A DNA stretch of 64,000 bases from Apostichopus japonicus (Eukaryota; Echinodermata; Holothuroidea; Aspidochirotida; Stichopodidae). Positions 49,833-63,061 of the stretch are shown in pieces. A program made the position numbers and the translations under genes. The notes under the pieces are model-generated. The model was not told where the DNA came from and did not search any database. It saw only the letters and a program-made list of their open reading frames with translations. Position 1 is the stretch's first letter. Each line of letters starts with the position of its first letter. The stretch is taken from assembly GCF_037975245.1 (NCBI RefSeq), contig NC_092564.1:2631984-2695983 (forward strand). The letters are read 5' to 3'.

Positions 49833-50001
49833 GTCTTTCCAGAGGTTCGAAACCAGTGAGGAAGGTTGTAGTTCCACTGTAGGCTCTTACCCACACCCTT
49901 CAGTACTCTAGAGATGAATCATGATGCTAGTTGGCTTCAACGATGGCTATCAAGCATAGTGCGTGCTTTACGAATATCGAACTATGTAAACTTTTTCAGG
50001 T

Positions 50002-51240
<1,239 letters not shown>

Positions 51241-51780
51241 ATTGGTTTGTACTCGTACGCATGGGTTTGTACTCGTACGCATGGGTTTGTACTCGTACGC
51301 ATGGGTTTGTACTCGTACGCATGGTTTTGTACTCGTACGCATGGGTTTGTACTCGTACGCATGGGTTTGTACTCGTACGCATGGTTTTGTACTCGTACGC
51401 ATGGGTTTGTACTCGTACGCAAGGTTTTGTACTCGTACGCATGGGTTTGTACTCGTACGCATGGGTTTGTACTCGTACGCATGGGTTTGTACTCGTACGC
51501 AAGGTTTGTACTCGTACGCAAGGTTTTGTACTCGTACGCATGGGTTTGTACTCGTACGCATGGGTTTGTACTCGTACGCATGGGTTTGTACTCGTACGCA
51601 TGGGTTTGTACTCGTAGGCAAGGTTTTGTACTCGTACGCAAGGTTTTGTACTCGTACGCATGGGTTTATACTCGAACGCATGGGTTTGTACTCGAACGCA
51701 TGGGTTTGTACTCGTACGCAAGGTTTTGTACTCGTACGCATGGGTTTGTACTCGTACGCATGGGTTTGTACTGGCACAAG
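51241..51780. repeat. 20-bp minisatellite, about 27 copies
   Basis: The unit is GGTTTGTACTCGTACGCATG, with variants AAGG for ATGG and one GTAGGC. One unit (near 51500) is 19 bp long. Because 20 is not a multiple of 3 and the unit has no stop in most phases, several frames on both strands stay open for 150-230 codons. They give Arg-Thr-Ser-Thr-Asn-Pro-type peptides, which are by-products. Confidence 0.95.
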
Positions 51781-51959
51781 TATGCATGGCTTTGTACTCG
51801 CACTAGGGACATTTCGCTCGTACTCAAGTACTCGCAACATTCGTATAACTACAGCAAACTCTCACCACAATTTACATTCACACAAAAGTCTCATTTCAAG
51901 GGAAACGATCCTATGCTAACCTTGATATTAATAACGGACCTATAGAAACGATGTTAACA

Positions 51960-52610
51960 CAAATTGTGTTCTTAATCTAACTCATTTTGATTACAACTCC
52001 TTGGCTGCAGGTAAACTACAACTTATGTGGTTAACAGTTGTTTAGATGCTCATAACATAACTAATGTGGGTACAACTTGTAAGCTGCTCCTTATCTGAAT
52101 AATGTATACATGCATGGTTCTAACTGGTCCAACATGGCCCTAATCAACTAATGTGATTACAACTGTTCGGCTGCTCCTAATCTACTAATGTGGTTACAGC
52201 TGTTTGGCTGCTCCTTATCTGAATAATGTACATGCATGGTTCTATAACTGGTCTAACATAGCCATAATCAACTAATGTGATTACAACTGTTTGGCTGCTC
52301 CTAATCTAAATAATGTGGTTACATTTTTTTGGGCTGCTCCTTATGTAACTTATGTGATTACAGCTGTTCGGCTTCTACTAATCATCTAATGTTTTTACTT
52401 ACTGTTTGGCTGCTTCTAACCAACTGTGGTTACATTTGTCTGGATTCTCCTTATCTGAATAATGAGCATGCATGGTTCTAACTGGTCTAACATGATCTTA
52501 ATCAACTAATGTGATTACAACTGTTTGGCTACTCCTAATCTAACTAATATGGTTACAGCTGTTTGACTGCTCCTATTCAACTATGATGTGATTACAACTG
52601 TTTGTAGTTA
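51960..52610. repeat. Degenerate tandem repeat of CTAATGTGATTACAACTGTT type
   Basis: Blocks such as CTAATGTGRTTACARCTGTT, GGCTGCTCCTTATCTGAATAATG and TGCATGGTTCTAACTGGTC recur many times in variable order, with units roughly 40-45 bp and longer composites. Confidence 0.8.
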
Positions 52611-52639
52611 TGTACTTCTGTGGAAAAGATTTTGGTAAG

Positions 52640-55297
52640 ATGTGTTACGTTGCATATACCCTCAAGAGGGAAGGGATTTCAATGTATCCTCTCCAATGGC
52701 AGGATCTTGCGTATCTAGGCTTCGGCTTCCTACATCCAGTTGCATGGTATCATTATTGCCATGAATGATATAGACTTAATGCGTTTTCGTACGTAAGACT
52801 ATACGCCCTCTCCCACCCCCCCCCCCCCCTGGCAATACATACAGCCCTTTACACATCGATACAGTATACCACACGAACCTATAGCTCCCTACGTTGTTCC
52901 GTCAATACAATCCATTCACCTAACGTGATGGATTACTCTCTACTGTAAAATAATTCTCAGTTTTTGAAAAGAAAAGTTAGAATTAAAAGAAAAGTAATCA
53001 AAGCAATGAATCTTACCGTTCAGCTCATATAATTTCTACTCCAATATTACAAAAATTCGAAATCTGCGTGTGCTCACGTCGTCCTTCGATGTCCAAATGA
53101 TTTAATCTTCATCTAGGCATGAACTGTAATTGGCTGACCGATAAGCCATCATGTTATCTTTCATTTCAATGAGGTAGTTTCCGCCACAATCACTTTTTGA
53201 TTAAAATTTTTGAAGAGCAGCCTAGAAAATTACGGTTTTCTCAGTTGTTGAACTTGTCCCTCGCAGATATTTCAAGCTTTTAGCGCGATAAAGTGAGGAA
53301 GAATAAGAGAAGCCAAAAAATAAAAAGAGAGACCAAAAATAATAAAAAATAAATAAAGAGGAGAAAAGAAAATGACAGAGAAGTGGGGCAAAGACAAACT
53401 CAAAGTCAAACTAACAATTTCAATTCTTTCATTAACTCTGGCCCTCCTAATTTCGAGCCAACTGACACTGTAAAGAAAGTGCCTGACATTTTTCGATGAT
53501 TTGAAGCGGCTGACAAGTAATAAGGAGCGCGGTACATGCACAAAAACAAAGACCCGTTGGGTTGCCTGTTTAGTGATATCATATACCGATTTCGCGTGTA
53601 CACAGTCACTCAGTTATACTGGTTGTACCATTTTTCAATGGGTGTTAAAGGAGGTCGTTTTACATAACCTTTTCGTTGAACAACCACATAAGTCAATCTG
53701 CTATGACATATAAAGTTACACAGTCGGTGATATTTAAGAACTAGTTACGTGTATAATTTTGTGTATATTTTGCAAACCAGGATATAGTTATATCAATGCG
53801 TTCTCCGTATAGCGACATACGACCAATGTATGGGATTTATCTCTCATGGGTTTTTTTCTTCCCTCCATAGTGCTATTTATGATATGTCAATATTACTTAA
53901 GAACAATATATATTTTCTCTCTTTTTTTTTATTGTCATGGCTTTACTATAGTTATGAGTTTCATCTTACAGGGGACGGTGTAATTGAAATAACTAGGAAG
54001 TAAGAGTGATACATCACTTCAAAATATTTCCAAACAATGCCAAAGAGAAGTTTAATTTTAGAGTGGAGTTTGTTTACGTTTGTGAAGATGCAAGCATGTA
54101 GCATAGGTAATAAATATATGCAATGTATATGGGCGGAGAAAATTTCAGTGAGTTATGCTAGTTTTAAGTAATAATAAACAGAAAGCTCTGTTTCAAATAT
54201 AGAGACCAATATGTTGAACATAAATCTAAACATTTTAGATCGAAACTTCCATTTAAAATATCCATCTAAATGCATAAAAAATATTATATTAACGCTTTTG
54301 TATTGCTCCTTTTGTATTGTTCCTCTTTTTTAATTCCTTTCAAATAAGTAATAGGGAAAAATTAAGTTGAACTAAGGGTAGCAATAAGTTTGACAAAATG
54401 TTAGGGAATTCTTTCATATTTATAGCCTTCATGTTCTTGCACTTGTTCTGATTATTATGTATAGATGTTACTTACAAGATATGATGTTTTTCTGCAAAGA
54501 CTTTAAGGAGACACAAACCATATTATCACCATTGGCCTGTGTGATAGAGATTATTGTCATGAAATAACAACCAAAAACAGCTACTAAACATCTTATAAAC
54601 TTTCGCGATATATTAGAGATTTTGTTGTAATAAACAAAGGTCGTCGACTTGATCAAGTTTAAATTTGACATCATCGAGACATGTGAAGAAAAGGAAACAA
54701 CAACAAAGAGAACGTCATATAGGTTCAGATCTATGTGGCACTATGACGTCACTATGACATCACAAATTTACCAAATGACAGCTCAAGACTTTTAAACTAT
54801 AGGGATACTAAATGGAGCAAGATTTTTCTTAGCTGTTTACCGGGGAAGTTGTTCTTCACAAAGATCACTGTCATAAGAGACAGACATGATGGTTGGGTTA
54901 TAAGTCCCCTTTATAATCAAGTTCAGATGTCGGAACAAAGTTTTACAGAGATAGACTCTGCATTTAGACTCTGTATGTTGTGTGGCTATGTGTATACTGC
55001 ACTACTACCCTTCCGTTCCTGTGAAGGAAACGTTGTTGGAGTGGGATGGTGCCAAAGTATTTACAAGTGCTGCCACCCGCATCACCGTCACGAGATGTTA
55101 TGAAAGGTTTGGTCTCGTACAACTCAGCTTCTTTCTAAAGAGAGAGAATGCACTATTTGAGAGGGTTTCCACAACCACAATGAACGCCACAATTGTTTCC
55201 TATACTGAAAGGTGGGAACATTAAGATCCTAGAAAGACGAACTCAATTACTGACTATTTTACGATCGAGCTATACGTCAAGTTAGGACTATAAACAG
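52640..55297. other. Intergenic, no gene recognised
   Basis: Contains a C14 run near 52817. Blocks near 54740-54890 (GACGTCAC, TTTAAACTATAG, GTTGTTCTTCACAAA) recur in order at 5867-6000, suggesting an old dispersed repeat. No gene signature. Confidence 0.45.
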
Positions 55298-55334
55298 GCG
55301 CGTATCCAGGGGGGCGTTGGGGGCGCGCGCCCCC

Positions 55335-55515
55335 CGGGTAAGAAAAAGAGGAGAGAAAAAAAAAGAGAAGAAAAAGGGGAAAAAGAGGGGGAAAAGGAGG
55401 AGGAGAGGAAGGAAGAAAGGAAGGAATGGGGAAGAAAAAAGAAGAAAGAGAGAAAAAGGAGAAAAGGAGAAAAGGAGGGAGTAAAAGAAAAACGCCAAGA
55501 CACCGGGAAGAGAAA
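55335..55515. repeat. Polypurine tract (GA-rich) in family B
   Basis: About 180 bp almost entirely A and G on the plus strand, with few exceptions. It corresponds to the polypyrimidine tract at 28140-28250 of the forward copy, so it is an inherited part of the element and not a local slippage event. Confidence 0.85.
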
Positions 55516-56158
55516 GAGGAACAGTCATAATTACAGCGTTGACCCCTATAATATACACAGGGTAGCCAGTGACAGATCGAGGATTACGGAGGGGTCGTGC
55601 GCCTCACCCTACCCCTTACACCGACAACTCCATTTTTGACGTTTCCATTTTTTCCTCTCTCACTAATGTATCTCTATATATATACTATATAAGGTCTATC
55701 TTAACGCATGTGTGTGTGTGGACGCCTTAAACAATTGTATACAATTGTGCTATGAAACCAACTGTGGCTGGTCTCGAACTCGACCGAGTCTTCGGGTAAC
55801 ATGACGCATTTCGGGAAGGGCGACCGCCCCCCCCCCCCCCCCGAGCGTATTTTTTCATGATATCGCTAGTAATTTCAAAATAGAAAATGCTTAGATGCAA
55901 CTTACAAGGCCTGGAAAGTGTCATTTCCAGCGATCTAGGAGGCATTTTCGACAAAAAATTTCTTGTACGCTTCGCGCCAACTTATGGTGGCGCTCCGCTT
56001 AGATAGTTTGCCTATACAGGCTTCGCCCCTCCCTTGGCAAATTCCTCGCTACGCGCCTGTTCGACTTTGTAAAGCAAACAGCAGATATTACATCATATCA
56101 GTGAGCATGAAAATGGCCTTCCAGGATGAACAGCCTCAAAACTATCTATGTGTGTAGT

Positions 56159-56623
56159 CAAAGGCGAAGGAGCCCAATTTGATTTGGGGAGCTGTAACGA
56201 CTTGCCCGAAAAATATAACCAACATTTTCGCGCGCGAAGCGCGCGTTCAACATGTCAATATCATATAAGCTAGCATCGGTTATTACATCGCATGCCATCA
56301 TGTACCTTACGGTCAGTGAAAGTTGCGCAGTATACCGCGGGATGCTCATGTAAACATCTAATTGTCCTATGTAGATGGAGAAAAAGCATGGAGGTCCAAT
56401 TATGTCAAAACTCTCTTTTACATTAGTAATGGCGAACTAGTGGGCCAAGCTTAGAACTTTATTTTAATTACCAAGGAGATAATTTTTAAACTATTCATTT
56501 CCTTTAGCTACATCATTGCAATTTATTTTTCTTTCAGTAGGTGCCCGAAAAATTATCAGCATATTGCCCGAATTTTCAGAAAGAAATATTTCGTTAGGCC
56601 CCCCCCCCCCTCCTTCACCTATG
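56159..56623. mobile_element. hAT MITE, short member of the 61973-63349 family
   Basis: It begins CAAAGGCGAAGGAGCC and ends CTCCTTCACCTATG, flanked by exact TGTGTAGT at 56151-56158 and 56624-56631. Family-B copy 1 (near 27475) has the empty site with one TGTGTAGT. The left ~110 bp, including a GCGCGC palindrome, matches the right end of 61973-63349 in inverse orientation. Confidence 0.9.
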
Positions 56624-57492
56624 TGTGTAGTGTTCGGTTTCGGAAATATCTGGTATTTTTTTTATTTCATGCAACGAAGTTTTATAATAGCCGTTGTAAG
56701 AGGTTTCAATATTTGTACACCAATAAGTTCACTGTCTGAATTTTCGAAAATTTCCTGACCAACATTCTTCATCATACTTCCCTCTACTCGTGCAATTTTG
56801 ACCAGTCTGATAGTGGTTCAAGGAGGTTTTTCTATATTGGTTTAAAACCTTCAAAAGTGGGGCTGTCGGGTATTGTGGGCCGCGACGTAGAATCACCTAC
56901 AAAAAGCAATGATCCACACAGGAGATGCGATGAGGTCAAACATGATGTGTGACTGGTGACAATCTTCAAAAGGTTATGGATGGGGAAAAAAACTATTGGG
57001 AAATACTTGGTTCTCAGGCAAAAGTGTACATCTGGTTGGTCATTTTCAAGCCCGAGAAGTGTCATTTCCGGTGATCTGGGGGGTATCAAAACCTGAAATT
57101 TTCTTGTACGCTGCGCGCCAACTGATGGTGGCGCTCCGCTTAGATAGTAATTCGCGCCCCCCGGGTTAGAAAATCCTGGATACGCCCTTGATAAAGCTCC
57201 GTGTCATTCTATTTAGTCGCGAGATAAACTGATTCCCAGCGAAACAGTCATCCTCGCATAAACACTCGGTCCAAACTGTGAATTCTATATACTTCTTGGA
57301 AATATATATGTGTATAATATAACATGACAAGCGGGACTGGTTCAAAACGCATCATGTAGTCGAATCCACTTAACTTGAATATTAATGTACACGGGTTTAA
57401 ACTGTTATAATTATTTGATGCTCTTTTGGCGTTCCACGTAGATGTACGTAGGCTTAACGAGAAACAAAATGCAAGCGTGAATCGAGTGAGAT

Positions 57493-58365
57493 TTTAAAGG
57501 GATAGTCCAGCTGCAGAAATTTGGTTTGTTGTTTTTACTGATGGAAGGGGAAATATATTCAATGCATCATGGTGCAATTTACAAGCAATTTCTTAAATTG
57601 CCTTATCGAGATATTGATATTTGAAATGGTCACAAATTGTAGCATAAGTGAAGTTGAAGCAAACTAGTTTTTGGTGTCATATCGTTGCAACTTTGCAACA
57701 AAATGTATTGGATTCCTTTATTCTTTTTACTTTATTGCCTTCAACTTGGATTGGATAAGGTTCCAAATTAAGCTTAAAGGGATGTAAAAGTTAGTTAACA
57801 ATATAACCAATGTCTGTACTGTTTTCATGTAAATAGAGATACATCCGTATTTTGTATGTATGTATGTATGTATGTGTTTATGTATGTATGTTTGTATTTT
57901 AGATCCTCCTGCAAGTAGGAACTCGCGAAGAAGCCATCATTGGCTTATCAAAGTCGCAAGCTGACCAAAGTCTCTTAGTTTTATATTTGACCATTAACGA
58001 CCATGATTATGAATTGTCAACAACTCTGTATAACTGGACGACAAACATTAATCTTGGAGTGACTCGAACTCTGGACCTTGTGATTTAAAGGCACCGGCGC
58101 CACTGAGCTAACACTCCTTATTTTTTAAGTAAGAAACTGGATGTGAGTCTAAAAAGAAAAACAGAAATTTGTCAGTGTGCTTCAAAGAAATCACACCTGT
58201 TTGCTTCGAGTTCACCCGGGTGCAAAACGTGTCAACTTTGAATAAACTGTTATGTCGAAAATAGTATGTAGGAATTGAATGATAACTTCACCAGGATGCT
58301 AAGAATATGTTCCTCTTTGATCAATCCAAAATTAATTTTTTCTCTAGAGTACTCCGTTGTTTATT
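57493..58365. mobile_element. Larger relative of the 34781 foldback MITE
   Basis: The left arm starts AAAGGGATAGTCCAG and carries ATCGAGATATTGATATTTGA and GAAGCAAACTAG..TG.TGTCAT. The right arm (about 58180-58320) carries the complement-type blocks TCACACCTGTTTGCTTCGAG and ATGTTCCTCT. The interior holds a (TATG)n microsatellite (57855-57895) and a tRNA-like sequence. The right end is poorly defined. Confidence 0.6.
58045..58112 (-). tRNA. tRNA-like sequence (pseudogene or SINE relic)
   Basis: On the minus strand: GGAGTGT then TTAGCTCAGTGGC (A box), a CCTT...AAGG anticodon-like stem, GAGTTCGAGTC (B box) and CACTCC pairing with the 5' GGAGTG. The T-stem has mismatches and the anticodon loop is not regular. 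A functional tRNA is unlikely. Confidence 0.55.
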
Positions 58366-58858
58366 GGTCATATCACTCAGGTCTTTTGTTACACTTATAT
58401 ATGTTATTAGACTACTATTGTATTGTGAAGTGGTCTACACTTACCTTCAAAAAGTGGAACGAATTACAGCACAAGTGCACTTAAAGGTGAAAAACAGATA
58501 TTGTCTCCAAATATGGCAAGGAAAGTACAGATTTAACTGTTCACCTTTGGTGATACTGACACAAGTAATAGATTTACCGGTATATATTATAAGTTCATCC
58601 TCATTGTCTCGGCGAAATTTGAGATGTTTGATTGATTTACGCATATTCTGTATACTAGCCTATAAATGAAGGCTATATCACTGCACAAAGTTGCGTGTGG
58701 AAGAAAGACAAGGGCTTTTCGTTCGTTTAATTATTTATTGCAACACATTCATCTAAGCATGGCTCTATACTGGTCGATACCATGTATATAGGCAGGGACT
58801 TCATCGTTTATTTGCTAGTAATTAACAGAAGTTGGACTAGGGAGAAGTAAGACTAGAA

Positions 58859-59143
<285 letters not shown>

Positions 59144-59615
59144 TCTATATATGGCCCTCGTAAAGGTTCTTCAAGTAGAGGGCGATAACCAATTCCAATG
59201 AATGGATACTGCATAGAAACATCTTTCGACATGTCGCAGTTGTCATTGAATAGCTTAGTAACCTATTATTCTTTACTTGGTCGGGAGACGCTGTACCATG
59301 TCTGGAAGCAAATTCGTTTGCAAGAAAAATAAAATATAATATATAAAATACCCTATAAGCCTATAACATAAAGAGAAATCTTAACGTTTAACATATCAGA
59401 TAACTTTCAAACTGGTGTAATTGTTAACATTCTTCAAGAACACGTGACAAGTTTCATATTCTTTTAGTTCTTTAGGTTCTTAATTAAAGCACGTGAGATA
59501 ACTTCAATCAAACAGTTTTTTAATTCTTCAGCTTCCTCAAAAACATCAGGTAACTTTAGTTCTTTAGGCAGTTCAAATTTCTCAGGACTTTTCAGACAAA
59601 AACATATAGCACTAT

Positions 59616-59994
59616 CAGTGGCGGCGCAACCCGGGGGGGGGGGCTGAGGGCGAATTTGCCCACCCAAGATTTTCCCATTGGCCCCCAGTTGCCCCTCCCC
59701 AACCAGATCTGTTACTTATTCAACATATATAGAGCTAAGCTAATCATTTGTATGAGAAAGTTCTTCCAATGCAATGAATGCATTAATGTGAAAAATGTCA
59801 AATGATAGCACCACTTGCGTCTGTCATATTATTGGAGAAAAAGTCTCTTACGGGAGGGGTCTCCCCTTCACCTTAGAACCTCCCCCGTATCAGTGTTATA
59901 ATATTCCCCCTCCCCTACAATATATTCCTTTTCCTCTAGTTCCACCCCCCCCCCCCTCCCCTCCACAGATAGGCCTAGGCTGGTGTCGCCACTG
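59616..59994. mobile_element. hAT MITE
   Basis: Left CAGTGGCGGCGCAACCC with a G11 run; right complement CAGTGGCGACACC. The flanks AGCACTAT (59608-59615) and AGTACTAT (59995-60002) are an 8-bp duplication with one mismatch. C-rich inside the right end. No open frame. Confidence 0.82.
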
Positions 59995-60002
59995 AGTACT
60001 AT

Positions 60003-61560
60003 ATTTCTGTTGAGAGCATTTACACCCTATTTTGTCTCATTTGTATTAAGATGTGTCTTGGCCTAAGCTATTATATGTGTTATATTAGCAACATTTATGT
60101 AACATGGAGTCGTTATACTTCTCTGATATGAAACTGACAAGTGTGTAAATTAAATTAAAGTTTCTTAAAAAGGTGGATTTAAGAATAGCGCCATCGATAA
60201 GCGTCTCTCAATTTGTAGCGTGTAATTAAGCGATATTCACATTTTGTCGCTTCAGTGGTATATGCTCAGAAGTTTGTGTGATATTACTGGATATTGAATG
60301 TCGTCAATGTTTTAATAATTAGGTCTCACGCACGTTTAAAGTTTCCTTTGATTTTGGTGACTATGTGTTTATCGATTTTGAACGCTCTTCCTATACAGTG
60401 TAACTCGCTGCCACGCATGACTAATCAAATTAAATATCAGATACCGAAGGCAAATTTCAAGATTTTGAATATGATCGACTTGCATTTATACTTGATGATT
60501 TTATATGAAAAATTATCTTGACGGAGTAAGTTCATCAAAAATGACACTGGGAGCTAATGATTATGCCACTTAGTGAAACACTAACTGAACTAAGGTGTTT
60601 TATTATTGAATAGTCATATTTTGACCAAAACTAGAAACTCAGTATTGTTACAAATGTCGTAATTACCAGAATTGGCATTCAATCACCATCATAAAAACAA
60701 AATAAAAAAATATGCTTGAAAATGTTGTTTTAGCAATTAATCTTACAAAAGTTACGAAATGTTAGCGGTCAGAACACTATGATCCCGAAATATTCTTACT
60801 AAAAACTGACACATCAAGTTCGTAGCCTACTCATTGGACGATTCTTTTGTTTTCGTTATAAACATATGATATCGTTTGTCAGATCATGTGCTGTATATTG
60901 CATTGTATGCAATTTAAGTATCCCGACACATTATTGTGATTATGGAGGGGAGGGGTAGGAGCCGGAACAATGATCAGTGGTGGTGAAAATCATTGATGTA
61001 AAAATTATAGGTGCATGGGACCACCATCTCAGACTCCCCCTGGTGTAGGGGTCCAGCAACTGTATACTTTCGGTTGTAAGTCGATTCTGTCGAATGGAAT
61101 ATCCCTGTTAAAGCAGGAAGGTCGCATTATAAACAAACAGACAAAACACTTTATCCGGCTCTCCTCACCATACCTCTTCCACATGCCCCCCCCCCCCGCC
61201 AGCCTATCCATACAGGTCCATCGGCCCTACCGGCGTTACAATTACACTGACAAAAGCAAACTATTGAACCTAAAATCCCTCACGGTATTCGTCTAAATAT
61301 ATGTCACTGTTACGGATTATAGGATGGAAGTGTTTCAGAATTCTCTATCGCCGCAGAATTGGCCAGTGGATGGAAGCTTACCTATAAAGGTGGGGCTGAG
61401 ATCTAGCAAAGCAGCATCTACGATTACTAGCGTGGTAATCGTCAACCTTAAAAGGGCCACACTACAGATATATAACCAAGCCTGGATAACTTAGGGGTAC
61501 GTCCTGCATTGTGCAGACTAAAGTTATCAAAGCAAAAGATTTTTTTTCCTTTTGAAAGTT
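60003..61560. other. Intergenic, no gene recognised
   Basis: Nothing recognisable. A C10 run occurs near 61187. Confidence 0.5.
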
Positions 61561-62029
61561 AACCACATTGAACCCGAAATTGAAAAAAAAATGTCCCTTT
61601 TAGTTGACTGTGCACTGACTGGTCAGACGGTTTGAATTTGGCGGCAACTATTCTATTAGCCATGCACTGAAGTCTACTCAGTAGGCCACTATACCCCGGC
61701 TCCGCATCATGCCTTAATTCAATCTGCGCAAATGACAATTTGACTGTTTTTTCGTGGTGATGCATCATGCTATCGTAACTTGTCCAGTCGATTTTATTCG
61801 ATTGACGTATTGTCAGGTTATGCACACCGTAGCAAACCGACAATTTGACATTTACGTCACATATCACGTTAGGGTAACGTGCACGTGTCAACTCGACAAA
61901 TATCGTTTTTTGACGGTTTGTCAGGTTATGCGACAAGTCAAGTTGTCTGTTCCTCCAGCACCACCGTAAATACATAGGCGTAGGAGGCGGGGGGGCTGGG
62001 GGGGCTGCAGCCCCCCCAACAATTTTTTG

Positions 62030-62672
62030 GGGTGAAAATTCGGGCAATATGCTGAGAATTTTTCGGGCACCTACTGGAAGAATAATAATATGCAATATGT
62101 TTTTCTGGGGTTTTTTTGGTAAAAATTCGGGAATATGCTGAGAATTATTCGGGCATCTACTGAAAGAATCATAATTTGCAATGTGTTTTTCAATTTTTTG
62201 GTGAAAATTTGGGCAATAGGCCTATGCTGAGAAGTTTTCGAGCACCTACTGAAAGAAGAATAATTTGCAATGTGTTTTTCAAATATTTTGGTGAAAATTC
62301 GGGCAATATGCTGAGAATTTTTTCGGGCACCTACTGAAAGAATAATAATTTGCATTTTTTTCAATTTTTTTGGTGAAAATTTGGGCAATATGCTGAGAAT
62401 TTTTCTGACACCTACTAGAAGAATAATAATTTGCAATGTGTTTTTCAATTTTTTGGTGAAAATTCGGGCAATAGGTCTATGCTGAGAAGTTTTCGAGCAC
62501 CTAACTGAAAGAAGAATAATTTGCAATGTGTTTTTCAAATATTTTGGTGAAAATCCGGGCAATATGCTGAGAATTTTTTCGGGCACCTACTGAAAGAATA
62601 ATAATTTGCATTTTTTTCCAATTTTTTTGGTGAAAATTTGGGCAATATGCTGAGAATTTTTCGGGCACCTAC
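62030..62672. repeat. 82-91 bp tandem repeat organised in a 256-bp trimer
   Basis: The GGGCAATATGCTGAGAA landmark recurs near 62041, 62128, 62210, 62300, 62382, 62465, 62556 and 62638. Units three apart are almost identical: 62210/62465, 62300/62556 and 62382/62638, with offsets of 255-256 bp. The first unit of each trimer has TAGG(C/T)CTATGCTGAGAAG. A further unit continues after the nested MITE at 63062. Confidence 0.9.
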
Positions 62673-63061
62673 CAGTGGCAGAGCGTCCATACAGTCAGAG
62701 GGGCGATGACCCCTGACGGACTCAAATGGACTGCTGGCGCCCTTTTCAGCTTTTTACCACTTTTTTCTTATTCGCGATTATCGACTTTTTTATTGCGCTC
62801 TCAAATGCCTATTGACATTTTTCACATTTTGTTGGTGCAATTTTCTGACAAATGGCGATGACACCTATTTATCCTTCATTTTTCTGCAAATTAGCAAGGC
62901 CGGGAAAGGGTCATTTCCGGCGATCTAGGGAGTATCTTTACTCAAAAATTTCTGTACGCTCCGCGCCAACCTGTGGTGGCGCTCCGCTTAGATAGTGTCA
63001 AAAGCACCCCTACAGACCCATTCTCTTCCCCCCCTGACCAATACCCATCGCTCCGCCACTG
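62673..63061. mobile_element. Nested hAT MITE with exact 8-bp duplication
   Basis: It begins CAGTGGCAGAGCG and ends CGCTCCGCCACTG, flanked by GCACCTAC at 62665-62672 and 63062-63069. It splits one unit of the surrounding tandem array. It carries the hairpin module in reverse at 62951-62998. It is the intact relative of 41666-42017. Confidence 0.93.

Larger units (their letters stand above)
55298..57193. mobile_element. hAT-like family B copy (inverted), carrying two insertions
   Basis: Termini CAGGCGCGTATCCAGG (left) and, in complement, CAAGGGCGTATCCAGG (right) are inverted repeats. The right half (56624-57193) is the inverted match of 26890-27498, and 56062-56150 matches 28060-28130 inverted. 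Insertions occupy about 55529-56061 (no duplication found) and 56159-56623 (exact duplication). The outer flanks give no clean 8-bp duplication, so this may be a fusion of fragments. Confidence 0.65.

Noticed and set aside
55298-57193. A single intact hAT element with its own target duplication
   Set aside because: The 8-bp flanks ACTATAAA and ATAAAGCT do not match, so I call it a composite copy only.
61559-62586. Two minus-strand frames of 178 and 171 codons
   Set aside because: They run through the hAT end and the ~85-bp tandem array. The repeats shift frame relative to each other and no transposase motif appears.
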